This document shows positions 19,394 to 28,577 of a stretch of DNA of 64,000 nucleotides, one piece after another. Each line of letters starts with the position of its first letter. Positions within the stretch are counted from its first letter, which is position 1. The notes beneath the pieces were generated by a model that was given only the letters and a program-made list of their open reading frames with translations, ran no database searches and was not told the DNA's origin. The position numbers and the translations under genes are program-made. Source of the stretch: Gammaproteobacteria bacterium (lineage in GTDB: Bacteria > Pseudomonadota > Gammaproteobacteria > Arenicellales > JAJDZL01); assembly GCA_022823625.1 (NCBI GenBank), contig JAJEHQ010000015.1, positions 62,001 to 126,000 of the forward strand. Reading direction: 5' to 3'.

Positions 19394-20147
19394 GTCCAGA
19401 AACGATCCATCACATTCACGAAATTATCGGCTTGAAATTGTTAACGCAAGCAAGACATTTGCTTCGAAACCCATAGTCGAAGACGTCAGTTTTCACGTTG
19501 ACAGCGGTGAAATTGTCGGCTTACTCGGGCCGAATGGTGCGGGGAAAACAACCTGTTTCAATATGCTCATTGGACTGGAGCGTTGTGACGTCGGCAGAGT
19601 ATTGATCAACCGTCGGGATGTGACCGCCTTGCCAATTTACGACCGAGCCAAACTTGGCATCGGCTACCTTCCACAGGAATCTTCAATTTTTCGAAGACTG
19701 AGCGTTGAAGACAATATCAAGGCAGTGCTACAGACCAATAGGGAAATGACCCCCGCTGACCAACATAGCTTTCTTCAGAACATTCTCAATATTTTTCATA
19801 TTAACGATATTCGATACCAGCTAGGTACAACATTGTCCGGCGGTGAGAGACGACGTGTCGAGATTGCACGGGCAATCGCATTGCAGCCTCGCTTCATGCT
19901 GCTTGATGAACCATTTGCCGGTGTTGACCCAATTGCGGTTGATGATGTCATCTCACAGGTAAAAACGCTTTCCGAATGGAATGTCGGTGTTTTAATCACT
20001 GACCACAATGTTCGAGAAACGTTGCGAGTCTGTAATCGGGCATACATCTTAAACCAGGGGCAGGTACTTGCCTCTGGCAGTTCCTACGAAGTCATGCGCA
20101 ATCCCGACGTCAGAACAAAATTTCTGGGACAAAGATTTCGTTATTGA
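19383..20147 (+). CDS. lptB: LPS export ABC transporter ATP-binding protein LptB
   Basis: ATPase that drives lipopolysaccharide extraction by LptFG. 254 residues from ATG 19383 (a TTG directly before it is ignored). Walker A GPNGAGKTT, signature LSGGERRRVEIARA, Walker B LLDEPFAGVDP, switch His in ITDHNVRETL. The sequence GIGYLPQESSIFRRLSV is diagnostic of LptB. Overlaps lptA by 11 bp. lptF and lptG are not in the window. Confidence 0.97.
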   Translation: MTTESRNDPSHSRNYRLEIVNASKTFASKPIVEDVSFHVDSGEIVGLLGPNGAGKTTCFNMLIGLERCDVGRVLINRRDVTALPIYDRAKLGIGYLPQESSIFRRLSVEDNIKAVLQTNREMTPADQHSFLQNILNIFHINDIRYQLGTTLSGGERRRVEIARAIALQPRFMLLDEPFAGVDPIAVDDVISQVKTLSEWNVGVLITDHNVRETLRVCNRAYILNQGQVLASGSSYEVMRNPDVRTKFLGQRFRY

Positions 20148-20272
20148 TTTTTTGGTCAGATCTGGTATGGATTCGCAGCCTGTTTAAGGGATGTTGTAGA
20201 ATTCGTACTATATGGTCATGCGTTTAAATCATGCGATACTCTGATTGCGATATTGGTTAATTTGATACTCGC

Positions 20273-21649
20273 ATGAGACAGCGGACAGAAATTAGACAGC
20301 GTCAGAAACAGGAGTTTAATGCGCGTTTCGGCGCAGCTGTTCAAATTCTGCAAATGCCGGTATCTGAACTGGCCGAAGAAATCAGGGCGACACTTGATTC
20401 CAATCCCCTGCTTGAAGAATACGACACACCGGATTCTCAAAGTACTGAATTTGGTGAAGATCTGTCAACTACTGCTTCATCTACTTTGAATACCGACTTC
20501 AGTCACGGGCTCGACTATACCACTCAGATTGCGGAGGTACAAACTGTTCGCAGCCATTTATCTCAGCAACTTTGGACAGCTGGACTTTCCAAAGCTCGCC
20601 GCACCATCGCAGAAGCAATAATTGACTCAGTCGACGAAAGAGGCTATCTCACCGAATCGGTCAATGAAATTCAGCAGATTGTCTCACTCAATACGATCGT
20701 AACTCAACAAGAGGTAACGGAAGTGCTGCGTATCGTGCAGCAGTTTGGACCACCAGGCATTGCAGCACGCGAACTGACCGAATGCCTTTTACTTCAGTTG
20801 GAGAGTTCATCAGCGCCAACGGGTACCATTGCTAACGCCAGACGCATTCTGCTTGAGTGCTTTTCAGAACTGTCAGAACGCAGATTGGACCAGATTGGTG
20901 CAAGTCTCGGAATCAATGTAAGTGCCGTCGATGCAGCAATCGCTCTGATTCAGTCACTCAATCCATATCCAGGTAATCAATTCGGTACTGCAGCCGAGGT
21001 CGTTGTGCCAGATATTATTACCCGCAAGGTTGGTAATAAGTGGCAGGTTGAACTGAACTCTCAGGTATTGCCGAAACTGAGAATTTCGAGTCATTACCGC
21101 AACATGATCGATCGCCTCGAAAATGACGAAGGCCGAACCTATCTGAGAAAGAATCTTTCCAATGCGAATACATTTTTGGATAATGTGAATCGACGGCACG
21201 AAACGGTTCTCAGCGTGGCGAAAGAGATAGTCAAGCATCAGCATGCATTTTTGGAAATTGGTGAGGCCGGTATGCAGCCCTTGAAAATAAGCGAAATTGC
21301 ACAGTCGCTGAATCTGCATGATTCGACCATCAGCCGTGCCTGCGCGCGCAAATATATAATGACGCCTAGAGGCACCTACGAATTGAAGCGATTGTTTTCA
21401 GTGCGAATTCCAAATCGATTTGGAAATGATGAATCAGCACAGGCGATCAAACACCGGATTGCCAGCCTCGTCGAACAAGAAGATATAAATTCCCCCCTCA
21501 GCGATCAGCAGATTAACGAACAGTTGCTGCGCGGCGGTGCGAGCCTCTCCAGGCGTACCGTTGCGAAATATCGAGCAGAACTTGGAATCCCGGCTCGCAA
21601 TATACGCAAGAGAACAAAAATCAATCAACCGAAAGGAGAGGTAGTGTAA
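20273..21649 (+). CDS. rpoN: RNA polymerase sigma-54 factor RpoN
   Basis: Alternative sigma factor for promoters that need enhancer-binding ATPases, often nitrogen and motility genes. 458 residues with region I (QILQMPVSELAEEI, SNPLLEEYD), an acidic linker, the core-binding domain and the C-terminal DNA-binding part ending in the RpoN box (SRRTVAKYRAELGI). The 125-bp gap after lptB shows no clear promoter. It overlaps hpf by one base. Confidence 0.97.
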   Translation: MRQRTEIRQRQKQEFNARFGAAVQILQMPVSELAEEIRATLDSNPLLEEYDTPDSQSTEFGEDLSTTASSTLNTDFSHGLDYTTQIAEVQTVRSHLSQQLWTAGLSKARRTIAEAIIDSVDERGYLTESVNEIQQIVSLNTIVTQQEVTEVLRIVQQFGPPGIAARELTECLLLQLESSSAPTGTIANARRILLECFSELSERRLDQIGASLGINVSAVDAAIALIQSLNPYPGNQFGTAAEVVVPDIITRKVGNKWQVELNSQVLPKLRISSHYRNMIDRLENDEGRTYLRKNLSNANTFLDNVNRRHETVLSVAKEIVKHQHAFLEIGEAGMQPLKISEIAQSLNLHDSTISRACARKYIMTPRGTYELKRLFSVRIPNRFGNDESAQAIKHRIASLVEQEDINSPLSDQQINEQLLRGGASLSRRTVAKYRAELGIPARNIRKRTKINQPKGEVV

Positions 21650-21978
21650 TGGAAATATCAATTACAGGCCACCATATGACTGTGAGGGACTCAATTCGCA
21701 ATTATGTGAACAAACGTCTGAAGAAGGTCGAAAACCACTTCCGCCAGCCTACGAGTGTTGATGTAATTCTACGCAAGGAAGGCGGTTCTTATCGTCTGGA
21801 GGCAACGTTGCACGGCAAAAAAATGTCGATTCATGCACATTCACATTCCACTGATATATTTCGTGCGATTGATGCCATGTCAAGCAAATTGGACAGGCAG
21901 GTCCTCAAGCATAAAGAACGATTGACCAATCATGGGAAAAATGGACATGGTGTTCCAATTGTCAGGTATCGAGGATGA
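21649..21978 (+). CDS. hpf: Ribosome hibernation-promoting factor HPF
   Basis: 109-residue short-form HPF/YfiA that binds the 30S subunit and promotes inactive ribosome dimers in stationary phase. It begins EISITGHHMTV, has SVDVILRKEGGSYRLEAT and DIFRAIDAMSSKLDRQV, all family signatures. The ATG overlaps the rpoN stop and is preceded by AAAGGAGAGG. The final TGA overlaps the ptsN ATG. Confidence 0.95.
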   Translation: MEISITGHHMTVRDSIRNYVNKRLKKVENHFRQPTSVDVILRKEGGSYRLEATLHGKKMSIHAHSHSTDIFRAIDAMSSKLDRQVLKHKERLTNHGKNGHGVPIVRYRG

Positions 21979-22496
21979 ACGAAAATGTAGACCAGTCTTC
22001 ACAAGCCGGGCGTCCGGAATCGGATGTCCGGCTGGCTGATGTATTTTCCTGCGACCGTATCCAGTTAAACGTCGAGGTCAAAAGCAAGCGACGTCTAATT
22101 GAACTCTTTGCAAAACTTTTTGCAAATTCCAGCGAGTATGTGATGAATAAAGATACCGTGTTTCGGTCGCTGCTGGAGCGTGAGAATCTGGGTAGTACCT
22201 GTCTGGGCAATGGTGTAATGGTGCCACACAGTCGTTTACATGGACTGACTTCTCCGCTTGGTGCTGTTGTCCAAATAACGACTCCACTGAAAGTAGATGC
22301 ACATGATGGAATACCTGTTTCCCTTGCTTGTGGATTGCTGGTGCCAGCAGAATGCTCGGATCTTCACATTCGAATTCTCGCACGACTTGCAGAGGGATTT
22401 TCCGAACACAACCTTCATCAACGACTAATGGATGCTGAGAACGAATCCGAGCTTTTCGAGGAATTGGTAAAGTTCGATGAGCATAAGCAGCGCTGA
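21975..22496 (+). CDS. ptsN: PTS IIA-like nitrogen regulatory protein PtsN
   Basis: EIIA-Ntr, the terminal phospho-acceptor of the regulatory nitrogen PTS, influencing potassium, phosphate and nitrogen control through protein contacts. 173 residues; phosphorylation site H85 in MVPHSRL, with GLLVPAECSDLHIRILARLAE later. Start ATG 21975 overlaps the hpf stop by 4 bp (ATGA). The N-terminus is about 12 residues longer than in E. coli. Confidence 0.95.
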   Translation: MNENVDQSSQAGRPESDVRLADVFSCDRIQLNVEVKSKRRLIELFAKLFANSSEYVMNKDTVFRSLLERENLGSTCLGNGVMVPHSRLHGLTSPLGAVVQITTPLKVDAHDGIPVSLACGLLVPAECSDLHIRILARLAEGFSEHNLHQRLMDAENESELFEELVKFDEHKQR

Positions 22497-22600
22497 TCAC
22501 CCAATATTCCCGGTGAGATTCAGTAGCGCATGTAAACGCACCCAACCCAGGCACATGGCAGGTATCACACATTAAACACAGTGAAAACAACACCCGACAC

Positions 22601-23449
22601 CTGAGGATTATCAGTGGCCTATCAGGTTCTGGAAAATCCGTTGCCTTAAGCGCATTGGAGGACTTTGGTTTCTATTGTGTGGATAATTTACCAATTCCGC
22701 AACTGGTTGCTTTCGCAAAAAATGTTTTGGCTTCGGAGAAAAACCCCATTCGGCTGGCAGCTGTGAGCATTGATTCGCGCAATCGATGGTTTTTAAGTGA
22801 GTTGAATGATGCGCTAAAAGAAATTGAGCAGCTTGGTATACATGTTGAGTTTATGTTTCTCGATGCCGAAGAGGCAGTTTTGGTCAAGCGCTATAGTGAG
22901 ACGCGGCGCATGCACCCACTGATGAGTGATTCGGTATCTTTGGTGGATGGGATTAAGTTGGAGCGGCAGCTACTCACATCTTTGTCAGAACGTGCCAATA
23001 GACATTTGGACACCACCAATCTGACACCCCACGACCTGCGTTTCCTGGTTCAGGAAGATGCTGCTGAATTTCACACTGGTCGCGAGGTGTTGCTGTTGAA
23101 GTCGTTTGCATACAAGTACGGCGCTCCTCTTGATGCCGACTACGTTTTTGATGTGCGTTGCCTACCCAATCCATATTGGGAGGGAGACTTGAAGCAATAC
23201 AACGGACTGCAGGAACCGATCCAAAATTACTTTTCCACCAAACCAGAGGTGGAACAAATGATCGAGCAAATTGAAAAATTCATTTGCGACTGGCTTTCAC
23301 TTTTTTACGCAAACGGTCGTCGATATCTGATCGTGGCGATCGGCTGTACTGGGGGAAGACACCGGTCTGTATATGTTGTTGAAAAGCTCGAACAGCGATT
23401 TTCTTCCCGTGGATTCGTCGTTCAGAAGCGACACAACGAGATTTCTTGA
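22601..23449 (+). CDS. rapZ: RNase adapter protein RapZ; start codon non-canonical or disrupted
   Basis: P-loop protein that targets small RNAs to RNase E and regulates cell-envelope amino-sugar synthesis. The frame is open from 22517, but contains no ATG, GTG or TTG before TTG 22655. A start at 22655 would delete the Walker A loop GLSGSGKS encoded at about 22616-22639. Starting at CTG 22601 gives LRIISGLSGSGKS, matching the family N-terminus, and 282 residues, as expected. An ATT at 22571 is another option. Downstream signatures are intact: ALEDFGFYCVDNLP, DADYVFDVRCLPNP, GCTGGRHRSVY. The stop overlaps the npr start. Confidence 0.88.
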   Translation: MRIISGLSGSGKSVALSALEDFGFYCVDNLPIPQLVAFAKNVLASEKNPIRLAAVSIDSRNRWFLSELNDALKEIEQLGIHVEFMFLDAEEAVLVKRYSETRRMHPLMSDSVSLVDGIKLERQLLTSLSERANRHLDTTNLTPHDLRFLVQEDAAEFHTGREVLLLKSFAYKYGAPLDADYVFDVRCLPNPYWEGDLKQYNGLQEPIQNYFSTKPEVEQMIEQIEKFICDWLSLFYANGRRYLIVAIGCTGGRHRSVYVVEKLEQRFSSRGFVVQKRHNEIS

Positions 23450-23721
23450 AATTGGTATCGGGCCGTCTGACTGTATTAAACAAGCTTGGCCTCCATGCCA
23501 GGGCAGCCGCTAAAGTTGTGAAAACTGCATCAATTTTCGAAAGCGACATTTTTCTCGGTAATGATGATCGGGAGGTTAATGCGAAGAGCATCATGGGTGT
23601 CATGATGTTGGCTGCAACACAAGGGGTTACTCTTGAGGTACGTGTTGAAGGCGAGGATGAAAAAGATGCTTTTACCGCAATCGAGAGAATTTTCAACGAA
23701 CGTTTCGGCGAGGAAGAATAA
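23446..23721 (+). CDS. ptsO: HPr-like phosphocarrier protein (NPr)
   Basis: 91-residue phosphocarrier between EI and EIIA-Ntr. The phospho-His H17 lies in NKLGLHARAAAKVV; S48 of the second helix is in AKSIMGVM, though no HPr kinase gene is visible. Start is TTG 23446, overlapping the rapZ stop (TTGA). Position between rapZ and ptsI indicates the regulatory rather than a sugar-transport PTS. Confidence 0.93.
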   Translation: MKLVSGRLTVLNKLGLHARAAAKVVKTASIFESDIFLGNDDREVNAKSIMGVMMLAATQGVTLEVRVEGEDEKDAFTAIERIFNERFGEEE

Positions 23722-25488
23722 GTGTTTAGTTTACAGGGAACTGGGGTTGGTTCCGGCATTGCAATAGGTCCCGCGTATGTGATCCAGCAATCGGTCACCG
23801 CGGCGGCGATGCGACGTGTGGAAGAGGATCAGATTGATCAGGAAATAGAGCGGCTGGAAGCAGCACTGAAGACCACCTCCGAAAGGCTCGCGAAAACCAG
23901 GGGCGATGTACCGGACAACGCACCGAAAGAAATCGCTGCATTCCTTGATGCCCACATCATGATGGTGGACGATCCCACTTTACGGGACGCGACTGTGGAA
24001 ATCATTCAGGACCATCAATTCAGCGCCGAATCCGCACTGATCATGCACCGCAATCAACTGGCTGAGATATTCGAAAACATGGAAGACGAATACCTGCGCA
24101 GCAAGAAAGATGATGTCGACCAGGTGATCCAGCAAATTCTTCAGCAACTGGTGTTTTCCGATGACGGTGAACAGAATGAACTGAATGACAGTCTGGACGG
24201 ATGCATTCTCGTGGCACACGATCTGACTCCGGCAGATACGGTTCATTTTATGGGAATGAATATGAGTGCCTTTGTCACCAATCTCGGCAGCCCGATTTCA
24301 CATGTTGCAATCCTTGCAGGAAGTCTCAAAATTCCAGCTGTAGTCGGATTGCACGGAGCGGTTCGGCACATCGCACATGGGACAAATGTTGCTGTAGATG
24401 CCCGCACGGGAGAAGTTATTGTTGATCCTGACGAGGAAACACTCAAAATACTCTACGCCCGGCGTGAAGAGTACGAGCGCCATCAGAGTGAATTACTGGC
24501 GCTAAAAGATTTGGACGCTGTTACCAGGGACGGTGAAAAAGTTACTTTGCTTGCCAATGTTGAACTTCCAGAAGATATAGAGCACGCTTTGAATAGCGGA
24601 GCAGTGGGAGTCGGCTTGTACCGAACCGAGTACCTGTTTATGAATCGAGTACAGTTGCCGACTGAAGAAGAACAGTTCGAGGCCTATAAGGAAGTTGTCA
24701 AATCTCTGGAACAGGTGACTATTCGCACACTCGATCTTGGTGCGGACAAGCAGGTAGACGGTGGTAGAAAGCAGGGAAATGTTGCCATCAATCCGGCTTT
24801 GGGATTGCGGGCTGTGCGGTTTTGCTTGAGGTCTGTTGACATCTTCCGCACTCAACTGCGGGCGATCTATCGGGCATCCGCATTTGGTGAGGTGCAGTGC
24901 TTGATTCCAATGCTGTCTAATCTTGATGAAATCAAGCAGGTGACTGCTCTGATTGATGAAGTAAAACGCGACTTGGACAGTGAAAACGTCGTCTATGACC
25001 CGACCGTCAAAATTGGTGGCATGATTGAAGTACCCGCAGCAGCGATCACCGCAGATCAATTTGCTCAGGCACTGGACTTTCTTTCTGTCGGGACCAATGA
25101 TCTGATCCAATACACCCTAGCGATAGACAGGGTTGATGATGATGTCAATTATTTGTACGACCCCTTGCACAGTTCGATTTTGCGGCTGATCAAGAATGTT
25201 CTGGATGCAGGAACGAAGTATGACATACCCGTTTCACTGTGTGGCGAAATGGCGAGCGACAGTCGGTATACCCGTTTGTTGCTTGGAATGGGGCTTAGAA
25301 TTTTCAGCATGGACCCCGGCGCGATTCCTGAGGTAAAACAAATCATTCGGCAAAGTGATGTGTTCAGCACCCTTGATTATGTAGACAAAATCATGACCTG
25401 TCCGGACTCAGCACGACGATTAGACTGGCTTTCGCATCTGAATGTTGCTGAAGTGTCAGTTCTCCAAACAGCCCGGGTCCAATCGTAA
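23722..25488 (+). CDS. ptsI: PTS enzyme I (phosphoenolpyruvate-protein phosphotransferase)
   Basis: Takes phosphate from phosphoenolpyruvate and passes it to NPr. 588 residues from GTG 23722, directly after the npr stop. The active-site H194 is in GSPISHVAIL; RTEYLFMNR, LSVGTNDLIQYTLAIDR and SLCGEMASD line the PEP-binding barrel. It lacks the N-terminal GAF domain of PtsP, so a plain EI feeds the nitrogen branch here. No EIIB or EIIC sugar permease is near. Confidence 0.96.
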   Translation: MFSLQGTGVGSGIAIGPAYVIQQSVTAAAMRRVEEDQIDQEIERLEAALKTTSERLAKTRGDVPDNAPKEIAAFLDAHIMMVDDPTLRDATVEIIQDHQFSAESALIMHRNQLAEIFENMEDEYLRSKKDDVDQVIQQILQQLVFSDDGEQNELNDSLDGCILVAHDLTPADTVHFMGMNMSAFVTNLGSPISHVAILAGSLKIPAVVGLHGAVRHIAHGTNVAVDARTGEVIVDPDEETLKILYARREEYERHQSELLALKDLDAVTRDGEKVTLLANVELPEDIEHALNSGAVGVGLYRTEYLFMNRVQLPTEEEQFEAYKEVVKSLEQVTIRTLDLGADKQVDGGRKQGNVAINPALGLRAVRFCLRSVDIFRTQLRAIYRASAFGEVQCLIPMLSNLDEIKQVTALIDEVKRDLDSENVVYDPTVKIGGMIEVPAAAITADQFAQALDFLSVGTNDLIQYTLAIDRVDDDVNYLYDPLHSSILRLIKNVLDAGTKYDIPVSLCGEMASDSRYTRLLLGMGLRIFSMDPGAIPEVKQIIRQSDVFSTLDYVDKIMTCPDSARRLDWLSHLNVAEVSVLQTARVQS

Positions 25489-25501
25489 AGCTTCATGGAT
25501 G

Positions 25502-25520
25502 AATGGCAGACTCTGCCATT
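25502..25520 (+). terminator. Small hairpin after ptsI
   Basis: AATGGCAG (25502-25509) pairs with CTGCCATT (25513-25520) around a 3-nt loop, 13 bp after the ptsI stop. No strong U-run follows, so termination is uncertain. Confidence 0.35.
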
Positions 25521-25724
25521 TCGTATCAACTCCTACTTTGTTCTCAACCGTATTTGCATCGGAATCTGAGAAAACCCCTACCTGTGCAAAATTCTATCTG
25601 AGCTGAAAGCCGGTTAACGGGCCCAGCCAATTAAAAATGGCGAAGCACCATTTGTGTTAACATATTGCTGTCTTTACACGGCAGCGAACTCCCCTGCTGC
25701 CAACTTTTCACCAGGAATAATTTG

Positions 25725-27071
25725 ATGGCGGTTGCCGAGCACACCGATATCCGCAAAACTATATTGGAACTCCTCGAGTACGGAGCGACCAGCGAACTGC
25801 GCGAGTATCTACATGATATTCACGGCGCCGACCTAGCTGCAGTACTGGAAAGCCTGCCGCCATCCGTCCGTAGTCTTGTCTGGTATGAAGTTTCCGAATC
25901 CGACATGGGAGAAATGCTGACTGAGTTGTCGGACCAGGTAGCAGAAAGTCTGATGAGCGAGATGGAACCACGCACACTGGTGCGGGTTTTGCAGATGCTG
26001 GACATTGATGAGATTGCGGAAATCATGCCGCAGTGCCCATCTAAGGTGGCAGCAGAAATTCTGATCACACTGGATGAAGAGCGGCGTAAAGGACTTGATA
26101 CCGTCTTGTCCTACCAAGAGGACACCGCCGGCCGGCTGATGAATATCGATGCGCCCGTGGTTCGCGAGGGTGTCAAAGTGGCAGTGATTATGCGGTATCT
26201 CAGGGTTGTAGGAGAGTTGCCTGAATATACCGACAAAATCTATGTGTTGAATCGCCAGGGTAAGCTCCGCGGCGCAATCCTGCTGCGTGATTTGGTAACG
26301 GCTAGTCTTGATGCGCAGATTGACGATTGCATCGATGAAGACCTGTTCCGATTTTCACCAGACGACCCCGAAGAACAGGTCGCACAGGTATTCGAGCGCT
26401 ATGACCTGACGTCGGCACCTGTTGTTGCCTCTGACGGCAGGCTGTTAGGCAGAATCACCATTGATGACGTGGTCGATCTGATGAAAGATACAGCCGGTAA
26501 AAATATTCTTGCCCCAGCGGGACTGGATGATGAAGACGATATATTTGCGCCCGTACTTTACACCGCAAGGCGCAGGGCACTTTGGTTAGGCATCAATCTG
26601 ATTACCGCAGTTATTGCTTCAATGGTGATTGGAATCTTTGAAGCAACCATTGAAAAACTTGTGGCGCTTGCTGTTCTAATGCCGATTATTGCAAGTATGG
26701 GAGGAAATGCTGGAACTCAAACACTGACCACGGTAATTCGCGGATTGGGCGTTGGCACCATATCGACTGCCAACGCGTTGGACGTGCTAAAAAAAGAACT
26801 GCTGGTTGGTGGTTTAAACGGGTTAATCTGGGCAACAGTTGTCGCAGTTGTCTCAATCGTGTGGTACCAAAATTACCTTCTGGCAACAATCGTCGCGACA
26901 GCGATGCTGGTTAATATTGTGGTATCAGCATTGTCCGGCGTGCTATTGCCAGTGATGCTGGAGAAAGTTGGAATTGATCCGGCACTTGCAGGTGGTGTAT
27001 CGCTGACGACCATCACAGATGTGGTTGGTTTTTTAGCAATTCTGGGTATAGCAGCACTGGTTCTGGTTTAG
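25725..27071 (+). CDS. mgtE: Magnesium transporter MgtE
   Basis: Inner-membrane Mg2+ channel gated by cytoplasmic magnesium. 448 residues from ATG 25725, preceded by AGGA at 25713-25716; the longer frame from 25665 is rejected. Domains in order: MgtE N superhelical domain (about 10-130), two CBS domains (about 135-255), plug helix and five transmembrane helices with PIIASMGGNAGTQTLT, the conserved pore region. mgtE after ptsI is also found in other Gammaproteobacteria. Confidence 0.95.
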   Translation: MAVAEHTDIRKTILELLEYGATSELREYLHDIHGADLAAVLESLPPSVRSLVWYEVSESDMGEMLTELSDQVAESLMSEMEPRTLVRVLQMLDIDEIAEIMPQCPSKVAAEILITLDEERRKGLDTVLSYQEDTAGRLMNIDAPVVREGVKVAVIMRYLRVVGELPEYTDKIYVLNRQGKLRGAILLRDLVTASLDAQIDDCIDEDLFRFSPDDPEEQVAQVFERYDLTSAPVVASDGRLLGRITIDDVVDLMKDTAGKNILAPAGLDDEDDIFAPVLYTARRRALWLGINLITAVIASMVIGIFEATIEKLVALAVLMPIIASMGGNAGTQTLTTVIRGLGVGTISTANALDVLKKELLVGGLNGLIWATVVAVVSIVWYQNYLLATIVATAMLVNIVVSALSGVLLPVMLEKVGIDPALAGGVSLTTITDVVGFLAILGIAALVLV

Positions 27072-27076
27072 ACCAA

Positions 27077-28573
27077 TTAGTTCCTAGAATTGCGATTCAG
27101 GACAATCGTAAGCCCGATTAACATCACACACAGAATCAGCAGCGGTACAAAGCCATAGCGTACAAAGGGTGTTGTCCCGCTGGTCGGAACGATCGTGGTT
27201 TTTAACACCTTACCTTCCGATTGTTCAAGTTGATCAATCACTTGCCCTCGGTGGTCAATAGACGCAGATATTCCCTTATTGGCTGCACGGACCACGGGAC
27301 GTGCTGTTTCGATCGCACGCATTTTTGACATTTGTAGACGCTGGTGCGGGGCAAGTCGGTCGCCAAACCATGCGTCTTCACTGACATTGACCAGGTAAGT
27401 GGCAGTGGGAAGCATTTTGATAATATCGTTTGGGAAAGCGTCTTCGTAGCAGATGGATACGCCAGCCAGCTGGCCGGCCAGTAGCATCGGTTGCTGTGGT
27501 GGCTTGTAGGCTGTCATGTCAGAAGCGGGTAGAGATACTAACTCATTCAGCCAATCAAGCCAGCGTCGAAAGGGTGTGTATTCCCCGAAAGGTACGAGAC
27601 GAGCTTTACGATACTTCTGCAAATCATCTTCCGAGATTCCGTACGCGCTGTTGTAATAGCGGGTGGTTTCAAGTTCGACTTCCTCTTCCAGGGTCCCGAT
27701 TAGAAAATCAGCGGGATGCTGGCCCAGAGTATTCCAAAGTCCAATTTTTTCGAGATGGGTGTCAGGGTAGGATAACGCTATCTCCGGCCAGATAATTAGA
27801 TCTGCATCGGAGACCGCCCGGCTTTCAGTGACAAAGTAGTCCAGCAGACGAACTGCTTTTTTTCGATCCCATTTTTCAATGACACTGACATCCCCCTGAA
27901 CCACCACTACGTTAATTGGTTTAAATGAATCATCAGTCCAGTCTGTCCGACTGCTGAAGAATCCAATCAAAATAATTAGTGCGGCGATGCCAAGCGGAAT
28001 CAACCGAATCTTGTGGCTGAATAGTGAGATCACGCCGGCAAGGATACAAACTGTAAGACTGACACCGAGCACACTGGTGAGCGGTGCCCAACCGACCAGC
28101 CAGGTGTCGGTCTGGCTGTAACCAACATAAAGCCAGGGGAAGCCTGTAAACAGCCAGCCCCGCGTCCATTCTGCGAGTGTCCATATCGCGGGTATCAACG
28201 CAAGGTATCGCCAAATCAGTGATGCGTGGAATTTTGTCTGAAGATATCCGCTGATGGCTGTGAAAAGAGACATGATGGCGGCAAGCAGAACTACGGTAGT
28301 GCCAGCTAGAATGGGCGAAGCAAAGCCAAAGTCGTGGACACTGATGTAAATCCAGTTAATCCCGACTCCATAGAACCCGATCCCAAACAAAAATCCAAGC
28401 CATGCGGCTCGGCCTGCTGACGCTCCATTCCACAGTCGGAACAACAGCGCAAGCGTTAAAAATGCGACTATGAAATAGCCAAAAGGCTCGAACGCAAGGT
28501 TGGTAAGCAGCCCTGCAGCAAGTGCGGCTAGAAGCGGGGCAAAGCCTGTCGTCGAGAAGCGCCTGAGAAACAA
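27077..28573 (-). CDS. lnt: Apolipoprotein N-acyltransferase Lnt
   Basis: Adds the third acyl chain to lipoproteins in the inner membrane. 498 residues, with a multi-helix membrane half and a nitrilase-like periplasmic domain. The catalytic Glu (WPEIAL), Lys (RKARLVPFGEYTPF) and Cys (VSICYEDAF) are all present. Start TTG 28573 lies 4 bp after the corC stop. It converges with mgtE, the two stops being only 5 bp apart, with no obvious terminator between. Confidence 0.95.
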   Translation of the reverse strand: MFLRRFSTTGFAPLLAALAAGLLTNLAFEPFGYFIVAFLTLALLFRLWNGASAGRAAWLGFLFGIGFYGVGINWIYISVHDFGFASPILAGTTVVLLAAIMSLFTAISGYLQTKFHASLIWRYLALIPAIWTLAEWTRGWLFTGFPWLYVGYSQTDTWLVGWAPLTSVLGVSLTVCILAGVISLFSHKIRLIPLGIAALIILIGFFSSRTDWTDDSFKPINVVVVQGDVSVIEKWDRKKAVRLLDYFVTESRAVSDADLIIWPEIALSYPDTHLEKIGLWNTLGQHPADFLIGTLEEEVELETTRYYNSAYGISEDDLQKYRKARLVPFGEYTPFRRWLDWLNELVSLPASDMTAYKPPQQPMLLAGQLAGVSICYEDAFPNDIIKMLPTATYLVNVSEDAWFGDRLAPHQRLQMSKMRAIETARPVVRAANKGISASIDHRGQVIDQLEQSEGKVLKTTIVPTSGTTPFVRYGFVPLLILCVMLIGLTIVLNRNSRN

Positions 28574-28577
28574 AGGC

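Noticed and set aside
22581-22604. Seven-codon GTG open frame before rapZ as a leader peptide
   Set aside because: No ribosome-binding site supports it; it is better explained as part of the rapZ start problem (frameshift or single-base error).
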